DNA of 19,952 nucleotides from S009-33 sp041694255 (GTDB lineage: Bacteria > Patescibacteriota > Gracilibacteria > Absconditabacterales > Absconditicoccaceae), in NCBI GenBank assembly GCA_041694255.1, contig JASMTN010000008.1, positions 1 through 19,952 on the forward strand, given 5' to 3'. Each line of letters starts with the position of its first letter. The first letter of the stretch is position 1. The notes beneath the pieces are model-generated. The model was not told where the DNA came from, made no database searches, and saw only the letters and a program-made list of their open reading frames with translations. This document shows, in pieces, positions 7,949-15,163 of the stretch. Made by a program: the position numbers and the translations under genes.

Positions 7949-8875
7949 ATGTATAAAATAAATACCAAAAAATATAAGTGAAATTTTGATGAAGATAAAA
8001 ATAGCCTTAACAATCTTATAAAAAAAAGAGTTGAATGAAACATAACTAAGGAAGAGTTTGAAAAACTTAAAAAATTGAATAACTCTGTATTTTGATATGT
8101 AGATGAAGTAAGAAGTGAATTAGAAACGATCTTTTCAGAACCAATAAAAGAAAGTATATGAAATTGACAAGATAACATAGTGTACAACTATAAAAATAAT
8201 TGGGTTATTAAAATAATGACACAAAAAAAATATGATATATGTGAAAATTTACTAAATTATTTTAATTATAAATATAAACTTTTAAAAAAAACAGTTTGAG
8301 AACATATACCTGATACTTATTTTTTAGAATGAGAAACAATAAACAATCATCCAATGCACTATAATAATTTAAAAGAATATAAAGTAAAATATAAAACCAT
8401 ATATACTGCACAAAGAAAAATAAAATGATATACATTAAATGACCTACCAACAAGCATTAGAAATAATTGAAGATTATTAGAACAACTTAAAAAGTTATAT
8501 TTGAATTATATAAAAACAAAATTATATATGCACTATATTGAATATAAAAAATATTGAAAAATATGAAAGTTGCAATTTAGAATGGATATATGACAATTAT
8601 CAAATAAACTTAATATTGATGATGAAACATTAATGAGCTATAAAACACCAAATATAATGTATGATATAGAAAAAGATAAATTATTTTTAATAGATTTTGA
8701 TACTTGAAGTTTAAATAAAGAAACAAAAGAAGTTTTTGATGAAACAGACAAATCACCAAAAGAGGAAATATTACAAATTTGATGAGAAATATTGAAAAAT
8801 ATAACAAAAGAATTTAAAAAATTAACACCAAGAAATTTAGAAATATTTTTTGAAAATTATTTAAAAGATAATTAA
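7949..8875 (+). CDS. Unrecognised protein with kinase-like features
   Basis: The 308-aa product is not one I recognise by family. From about residue 72, G-N-G-Q-D-N-I-V-Y-N-Y-K-N-N-W-V-I-K-I resembles the start of a protein-kinase/aminoglycoside-kinase fold: a Gly-rich loop, then a strand ending in a Lys that would bind ATP phosphates. Near residue 250, N-I-M-Y-D-I-E-K-D-K-L-F-L-I-D-F-D-T-G resembles the metal-binding I-D-F-D/D-F-G strand with the preceding Asn. A clear H-x-D catalytic loop is not visible (R-M-D near 212 is the nearest). The first 60 residues are charged and may be a coiled coil. No membrane segment or signal peptide. It has its own consensus promoter and stands alone between adk and a convergent membrane-protein gene. 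A degenerate or atypical kinase is an inference; the fold is about 50% likely. Confidence 0.85.
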
Positions 8876-9177
8876 TTATTTTTTTTAAGAATATCAAAAC
8901 CAAAGAGCTTAATAACAGAAAATTCTAATATGAAAGCAACTATAATAGTATAGAAAAACCAATTTAATCAAAAAGGAAATAAGATATTTGATCAGTAGTA
9001 TCAAAGTACAAAACCTACAAATATTATAATAAAAACATCAACTAATCATCAAATTAGCATATATTTTAATTTTAATAAATCTGCATTTACATATTTAAAA
9101 ATACCATACTCTAGCATATAAACTAATAAAGAAAATATAATTATATCATATACTGGATCTAAAAAAATATAAGGCAT
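8872..9177 (-). CDS. Small multi-span membrane protein
   Basis: The 101-aa product is almost entirely hydrophobic. Segments lie near residues 10-28 (D-I-I-I-F-S-L-L-V-Y-M-L), 40-62 (M-L-I-G-G-L-V-D-V-F-I-I-I-F-V-G-F-V-L-G) and 70-92 (L-N-W-F-F-Y-T-I-I-V-A-F-I-L-E-F), so three membrane helices are likely. A short K-K-N-N tail ends it. Four in-frame TGA codons read as Gly within and next to the second and third helices. It starts 43 bases after gltX on the same strand and shares four bases with the end of the convergent kinase-like gene. Function unknown. Confidence 0.75.
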
Positions 9178-9190
9178 AAGTAATAAAAAA

Positions 9191-9211
9191 TTACAAGTTA
9201 AAAATAACAAG
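9191..9211. repeat. Copy of the TTACAAGTT-type intergenic repeat
   Basis: TTACAAGTTAAAAATAACAA followed by G lies between gltX and the small membrane protein. It matches copies at 3772-3797 (reverse complement) and, less exactly, 121-149. It could be a remnant of a repeat family or part of a processing or termination signal; the sequence alone does not show which. Confidence 0.4.
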
Positions 9212-9220
9212 TATATTAAA

Positions 9221-10708
9221 TTAATCTATAAACTTTTTTAGTCTTTTAATAGTTTCTTTTTTTCAAAGTATTTCCATAAGTTCAAATGCTCAAGGACTAG
9301 CAGCAACTCACGAAAGTATTGATCTTATAGGCCAAAGTGTTTGTCCATTTTTTAATCAATTTTCTTTATTATATGTTATAAGTAAATTTTTCAAAGTATC
9401 TTCATCCCAATTTTCTATACTTTCAAATTTTTTTATCAATACTGGAATATGTTCTTTTACTATATCTTCTGTAACTTTCATTTTTTCATTATAAAGTATA
9501 TCATCTTTTACAGGAACATAGTCAAAAATATATTCATTATAAAGTACAAATTGTTTAAAAGTTTGAAGTCTTACTTTTATTTCTTTTACCCATTTTTTAT
9601 TATATTCTTTATCATTAAATTTTCATTCATTTATAATTTGTTCCCAATATCTTAATTTGCTTATAAGTTCTTCATCTTCTACTTTAAATATAGGATCTTG
9701 TAAAAGTGTATTTACATATTCTTTTATCTTTTGTATAAATTGTTCATCATCAAGTGCTCTTATATGCTCACCATTGAACCATATAGCTCTTGAAAAATCA
9801 TATATAGAATTACTAGATTGCACTCTTTCGTTACTAAATTCTTCTAAAAGTTCATCAATATAGAAAAATTCCCTATCATCAGCTGTATGCCATCATAATA
9901 AAGCTATAAAGTTTATAACTGCATCTTTCAAAAATCATTCTTGCATAAACCTTTTTACAGTTACAAAAATATCTGAAGTATCTCTTTTTGACATTTTTGA
10001 TTTATTTGGATTTAATAACAATGGTAGGTGTCAAAAAGAAGGTAAATTATATCATAATGCTTTGTATAAAAGTATTTGTTTGGGTGTATTTGATATATGG
10101 TCTTCTCACCTTATTACATGAGAAATATCCATAAGATGATCATCAACAGCATTTGCTATATAAAATATAGGTGAACCATCAGATTTTTGTATAACAAAAT
10201 CACTTACATTACTCATATTAAAACTTATTTCTCATTTCATAAGATCATTATATATTATCTCTTCATCAGGAACTTTAAATCTTACAACAGGATTTCTTCA
10301 TTCTTTTTTAAATTGATCTAGTTGTTCTTGAGTATAATTTATTTGTCTATAAACAAAAGGTTTTTTTTCCTTTTGTGCCTTTTCCTTCATTTCCTGAAGT
10401 TCTTCTGGAGTTTCATAAGAATAGTAAGCATAATTATTTTCCAAAAGATAATTTATAGCTTTTATATGTTTTTGTTCATTTTTAGATTGATATACTATAT
10501 CTTCATCATAGCTTAGACCTAACCATTCAAGTCATTTTAATATCTCTTTTGTATGTTCTGGCAAAGATCTTTCTTTATCGGTATCTTCTATTCTAATAAG
10601 AAATTTTCAATTATTTTGTTTAGCAAAAAGATAATTAAAAAGTGCTGCTCTTGCAGTTCATATATGCATATTTCATGTAGGAGATGGGGCTATTCTTGTT
10701 CTTATCAT
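9221..10708 (-). CDS. gltX: Glutamyl-tRNA synthetase
   Basis: The 495-aa class I synthetase charges tRNA-Glu with glutamate. The N-terminus has I-A-P-S-P-T-G-N-M-H-I-G-T-A-R-A-A-L-F-N, containing the HIGH-type signature (M-H-I-G). It is followed by R-I-E-D-T-D, which together with the first motif identifies GluRS. The KMSKS loop is S-K-M-S-K-R-D at 237-243. The helical anticodon-binding domain follows, rich in Glu, Lys and Tyr. Length is normal. In lineages lacking GlnRS this enzyme also loads tRNA-Gln for amidation by GatCAB; nothing here decides that. The ATG at 10708 is seven codons before the P-T-G motif, as usual. It is divergent from def. Confidence 0.96.
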
Positions 10709-10742
10709 ATAATAAAAAATAATATAAAATAAATATATATAA

Positions 10743-10770
10743 TATATAAATATTTTAAGTAAATTATCAA
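10743..10770 (-). promoter_or_regulatory. Promoter for gltX
   Basis: On the minus strand TTGATA (10770-10765), a 16-base spacer and TATATA (10748-10743) would start transcription about 28 nt before the gltX ATG. The geometry is the same as the adk promoter. The surrounding A+T richness lowers certainty. Confidence 0.45.
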
Positions 10771-10830
10771 CAAGAATGATTATTAATTAAAGTTTTAATC
10801 AAAATTATATTAAAAATAGATAAATTTTCT

Positions 10831-10858
10831 TTGATTTAACTTGTAAAATAATTATTAT
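10831..10858 (+). promoter_or_regulatory. Promoter for the def-murE-mtaB run
   Basis: TTGATT (10831-10836), a 16-base spacer and TATTAT (10853-10858) lie upstream of def with an implied leader of about 27 nt. It is divergent from the gltX promoter within the same 183-base gap. Spacing and leader agree with the consensus promoter at 7889-7916. Confidence 0.4.
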
Positions 10859-10891
10859 GAAAGTAATAATTTAAATTAATATTATTTAAAC

Positions 10892-11431
10892 ATGAATATT
10901 TCTAAAGATTTTGAAAAATACATAAAAAATAATTATCCACTACAAACATGACTTAAAAACACAATTTTAAGAACAAGGTCAATTGAAGTAGATAATATAA
11001 CAGATGATATAAAAGATTTTGCAGAAGTGCTTTATGCATGAATGCAACTTTATGATTGAGTTTGACTTGCAGCTCCACAGATAGGAGAAAATATTAGAAT
11101 GATTGCTGTTTGTCAGTTAAATAAAAAAGAAGATAAGATAGTTGATTCTAAAGTTTTGATAAACCCTGAAATAATTGAAAAATCAAATAAAAAGTTTATC
11201 CAAGAAGAATGATGTTTATCAATACCTTGAATGGAATGAGATGTAGAAAGATATGAAAAAGTAAAAGTTAAATACATAAACTTAGAATGAAAGGAGTGTG
11301 AAATGATTTTGAGGTGAACAAATGCTGGTATAGTGCAACATGAATTAGATCATTTAGACTGAATTTTATTTTGGGATAAGGTAATAAATAAAAATAAGTG
11401 ATTAAATATTAAACAATTTATTAAATTATAA
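10892..11431 (+). CDS. def: Peptide deformylase
   Basis: The 179-aa metalloenzyme removes the formyl group from the N-terminal Met of new proteins. All three family motifs are intact: G-V-G-L-A-A-P-Q at 56-63, E-G-C-L-S with the metal-ligand Cys108, and H-E-L-D-H at 150-154 with two metal-ligand His and the catalytic Glu. Of 13 glycines, 11 are encoded by TGA, including both motif glycines of the first block and the one before Cys108. This makes it one of the clearest demonstrations of the recoding. It is the first gene of a plus-strand run, with murE starting 7 bases after its stop. Length is typical. Confidence 0.97.
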
Positions 11432-11438
11432 ATAAAAC

Positions 11439-12737
11439 ATGTTAAGTAAAATAAAGTGAGTAGTTAGATGAAGTGCATTTTATAAAATATATAAAACTTT
11501 TGAAAGTAATATAGCAAAATTTGCTTTTTCCAATCCATCAAAGGATATTATAGTTATATGAGTTACTTGAACAGATGGAAAAAGTTCAACATCATCTTTA
11601 ATACATAAGGTATTTAATGATAATTTAGGAAAAACTGCTCTTTTTACAACTGTAAATCAAAAATTTTGATCTAATACAATAGAAAATATATATAAGATGA
11701 CAAATGTATCAGCATGGAAAACTCAAGAATTCTTAAAGCAAGCTGTAGAAAATGATTGTAAATATTGCATTCTTGAAGTATCATCACATGGTATAGATCA
11801 AAAAAGAGTTGCAAATATAGAATTTGATGCTGGTGTACTTACAAATATTACAGAAGAACACTTAGATTATCATAAAACTTTTTTTAACTATGCAAATACA
11901 AAGAAAAAACTTTTTCAATGGGTACTTAGAAACAATAACTGAAAATGAATTGCAATACTTAATGGCGATGATGATATATGAAAACAATGGAAAGATGAAA
12001 TGGCTTTTAATAAAACAATTACCTATTCACAGTTTTCAAATTCTAATATAAGGGCAAGTAATGTAAAAGAATATATAGATCATACAGAATTTGATTTAAA
12101 ATATCTTTCTAAGGAATATAAAATTAAAACTAAGTTATTATGAGCATTTAATGTAAATAACATATTAGGTGCTATATCAATATGATATGCTTTTAAGATT
12201 AGTTTTGAAGATATTATAAGATCAATAGAAAGCTTTGAAAGGGTTGATTGAAGATTAAATCCATATAAAGATGAAAATTGAGTATTTTACTTTATAGACT
12301 ATGCACACACCCCTGCTGCATTAAATGCTGTATTAAATTTTCTTAATAAGATTAAAAAATGAAAAATAATAACAGTTTTCTGATCTCCTTGAGTTAGAGA
12401 TAAAGATAAAAGACCAAAAATGTGAGATGTTGTATCTAAAAATTCAGATATTATGATAATAACAGATGATGATCCAGATACAGAAGATAGAATGGATATA
12501 ATAAAAGATATACAAAAATGAGTTAAAAGAAAATTATGAAATAATTATTGGGTAATGCCTGATAGAGAACTTGCAATAGAACTTGCTTATGATATGGCTG
12601 AAAAAAATGATATAGTACTTATTGCATGAAAATGACATGAAAAAGTACAGCTTACAAACTATTGAAAGAGAGAATATTCAGATATTTGAACATTACAAAA
12701 GTTAAATAAAATTGAGAAGTTGAAAGATGAAAGATAA
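11439..12737 (+). CDS. murE: MurE-type UDP-MurNAc-tripeptide synthetase, short
   Basis: The 432-aa Mur ligase probably adds the third stem residue to UDP-MurNAc-L-Ala-D-Glu. The ATP loop G-V-T-G-T-D-G-K-S-S is at 40-49. T-N-I-T-E-E-H-L-D-Y-H, D-Y-A-H-T-P and R-D-K-D-K-R-P-K-M-G follow in MurE order, and A-G-K-G-H-E is near the C-terminus. The substrate-selecting motif reads D-D-D-P-D at 343-347 instead of the D-N-P-R that holds meso-diaminopimelate, so L-Lys or another residue is likelier (inference from family knowledge). Only about 40 residues precede the loop, against roughly 100 in standard MurE, so most of the N-terminal UDP-binding domain is missing. A related ligase with another substrate is possible. 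Cotranscribed with def. Confidence 0.82.
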
Positions 12738-12776
12738 AAATTTACTCTTTAGTCTTTGCTCTTTAATCTTTACTAT
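12719..12776. repeat. Degenerate AAAGATnA / CTTTnnT inverted repeat
   Basis: TGAAAGATGAAAGATAAA at the murE end faces a run of CTTTAGTCTTTGCTCTTTAA TCTTTAC downstream. Each is a short-period (about 7-base) repeat, and they are roughly complementary, so the transcript could fold into a long imperfect hairpin between murE and mtaB. The murE C-terminal residues K-L-K-D-E-R come from it. Confidence 0.35.
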
Positions 12777-12784
12777 TAGTGTTA

Positions 12785-13951
12785 ATGGAAATAAAAATTT
12801 TTTGATGTAGATTTAATAAGTATTATGCCCAAAAATGGTTAGATAAGCTTTGATATAAAGAAAATGCAATACTTATAGCATCTTGTGCAGTTACAGACAA
12901 TGCAAAAAAAAAGTTTATTAAAGAAGTAAAACAACATATAAAAAAAGGTAAAAAAGTTTATCTTACTTGATGTTGAGCATTTTCTAAAAATTGAAAAGTT
13001 GATGAAGACTTTTTTTATAATGCCTACCCTAGTTTAAAAGACTATCAAGAATATATTGTACTTTTAGAAGAAGATCCTAAGCACAAAACAAGCAATATCG
13101 AAAATAAAATATACACAAAACATTTTAGTTTAGTTCAACTTTGATGTAATAGTCATTGCACTTTCTGTATAACAGTAAAAAAAAGATGAGAACATAGAAA
13201 TAGAAAAGTTGAAGAAGTTATAAAAGAAATACAAAAAGTTGAGAAAAAATGAATTAAAGAAGTTGTTATAACATGAATAAACCTTGCAGCTTGGTGAATG
13301 AAAGATACAAATACTTGGCCAAATCCATATTTTCCAAAATATTTACAAGCAATACTAGATAACACAAATATACCTAGGATAAGAATAAGTTCTATATGAC
13401 CAGAATTTATAGATGAAAGCTGGTATAAAGTACTAGAAAACAAAAGAATACTACCCTTTTTTCATCTTAGCATACAATCATGATCTGATAAGATACTTAA
13501 AAGCATGTGAAGACATTATGATAGTAAACATATTAAAAAAGTCATAACAAATCTTAGAAATTTAAATAAAAGTCTTCCGGTAAATATAGGTGCTGATATA
13601 ATAGTTTGATTTCCTTGAGAAACAGAAAAAGATTTTCAAAAAACTTTAGAACTTGCAAGAGATTATAATATAAGTAAACTACATGTATTTCCTTTTTCTT
13701 CACACCAAATATGAGATACAGTTCCAGCTTGAAGTTTTAAGAATCAGATAGATTTACAAACCAAAAAAGAAAGAGAAAAACAACTTATAAAAATATGTGA
13801 TAAAAACTATGAAAAACTTACTGAACAAACAAAAGGAAAAACTGTAAAGATATTAGTAGAAGAAAACAATAGTTGATGGACAGAAAATTATTTAAAATAT
13901 GAAAGTAAAAGAAGGTTAAAAACTTGAGAAATATTTGAAACTATTTATTAA
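12785..13951 (+). CDS. mtaB: MtaB-type tRNA methylthiotransferase (radical SAM)
   Basis: The 388-aa enzyme belongs to the methylthiotransferases. Members add a methylthio group to A37 of tRNA (MtaB on t6A, MiaB on i6A) using two iron-sulfur clusters. The N-terminal cluster Cys are Cys8 (F-G-C-R-F-N), Cys34 (S-C-A-V-T) and Cys63 (L-T-G-C). The radical-SAM C-x3-C-x2-C is Cys121, Cys125 and Cys128. The S-C-A-V-T form favours MtaB over MiaB (T-C-x-V-R). A likely TRAM-like tRNA-binding end (K-I-L-V-E-E then G-E-I-F) closes the protein. It is shorter than the usual 420-450 aa. It starts 47 bases after murE and is probably co-transcribed. Confidence 0.87.
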
Positions 13952-13967
13952 TATTAATTTAAAGATA

Positions 13968-14195
13968 ATGCAAACATATCTTTTTTATGGAACGTGAAAG
14001 GAACTTACAAACATCATAAAACCTTTATTATATAAAAAAATAGTTAAAGAAGTAATAAAAGAAAATTATATTACAAGTTATACAATAGATAATAAAAAAT
14101 TAATTAAAAATAATATAAAAAAAGTTGTATTTATAAGTAATTATAATATATATGATTATTTAAAAAATAATAATAAATTTACAAAATGGATATAA
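13968..14195 (+). CDS. Small unknown protein (75 aa)
   Basis: Starts 16 bases after the mtaB stop, and its last ten bases overlap the start of the next gene, so it fits a translationally coupled operon member. It begins M-Q-T-Y-L-F-Y-G-T-G-K-E-L-T, with the second glycine as TGA, then is Lys-, Ile- and Asn-rich with no membrane segment or known motif. The spacing and overlap support it as a real gene. Function unknown; it may work with the downstream actin-like protein. Confidence 0.65.
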
Positions 14196-15043
14196 ATTTT
14201 ATATATGAAGTTAATGAGGGTAAGTATATTATATGAACTAAAACTAAAAATAATATAAATAATAAGCAATATTTTTTTTGAAATATTTGAGACCTAAATA
14301 TTAAAGAATGAACAGAAATTTATATTGAAGATACTAACTTTAATTTTGATATTAAAACATTTTTGTATGATAATAATAAAAAAATTTGATTAAAAGAAAT
14401 AGAAGAAAACTTGAAAAAGTTTGGAAAAATTACATGATATACAATATTAAATACAAACAAAAAATGAGAAAAAATAAAATTTATACTTTGACAACATTGA
14501 GAAATAAGCTATGATATAGGTATATATAGTATTAATAACAAAAAAAAGAATCAAATATTTAAAAATTTTTGAAAAAACATAAAATTGAACATATTTCCTA
14601 GTTCATTTTTTCTTATAAAAAATGTATGAGAAAAAATAAAACAATGAACTATATTATATTTATTAAACAATACTACAAAAATAATAAATATTGAAAAATG
14701 ATTTTATAAAAATATTGAAAAAATAAATATTTGAATAGAACAATTTGAAAATACAATAATTGATATATATGGAAAAAAAATAAACAATATAAATAATATG
14801 TGAGAATTTAATAAAAAAGTATATAATAAAGAATTAGATAAATTTTTAGAACCAATAAATATTTTTATTCAAAATGGTTTATTAAATAATAATATATATA
14901 TAATTTGAGAGTTTAAAAATACTCCATTGTTATTACAAAAAATATGAGAAAAGCTTAAATCAAATATAATACCTATTAAAATTGACAATAAAACCTTTAA
15001 AAACATAGAACAAGCAGATATACATTGTATATTAAATAATTAG
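14186..15043 (+). CDS. Possible actin-like (PilM/FtsA-type) protein
   Basis: The 285-aa product has no sure family assignment. The central to C-terminal part reads P-S-S-F-F-L-I-K, then L-Y-L-L-N-N-T-T-K-I-I-N-I (resembling the phosphate-2 strand-turn-strand of the actin/Hsp70 ATPase fold), then I-N-I-G-I-E-Q-F-E-N-T-I, and near the end I-Y-I-I-G-E-F-K-N-T-P-L-L-L-Q-K-I-G-E-K-L, like the adenosine loop and helix of PilM/FtsA. The usual D-x-G of phosphate-2 is replaced by L-N-N, so ATP hydrolysis may be lost. Over a dozen TGA glycines run through it. If PilM-like, it would act at the inner face of a type IV pilus machine (inference). It is the last gene before a strong terminator. Confidence 0.8.
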
Positions 15044-15088
15044 AATAATATAAATAAATATATTATAAATAACCTTTTTTATATAAAA

Positions 15089-15108
15089 AAAGGCAAAGAA
15101 TTGCCTTT
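15089..15108. terminator. Bidirectional intrinsic terminator
   Basis: AAAGGCAA (15089-15096) and TTGCCTTT (15101-15108) form a perfect 8-bp stem with an AGAA loop, followed by ACTTTTTT on the plus strand. On the minus strand the stem is followed by TTTTATAT. It ends the def-to-PilM-like run and also the converging surface-protein operon. Confidence 0.88.
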
Positions 15109-15163
15109 ACTTTTTTAAATAATTTTTTATTTATAAATTCTAGTTATAATTAATATAAAATTA

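Noticed and set aside
8868..8888. ATAATTAATTAT followed by Ts as a terminator after the kinase-like gene
   Set aside because: The palindrome is pure A/T with no room for a loop, so a stable hairpin is unlikely.
11697..11942. A short standard-code gene beginning at an internal ATG
   Set aside because: It is a fragment of murE bounded by TGA codons that encode Gly; the P-loop lies upstream in the same frame.
166..15043. Many pseudogenes broken by TGA stops
   Set aside because: The TGA codons coincide with conserved glycines in gene after gene, so they are sense codons, not decay.
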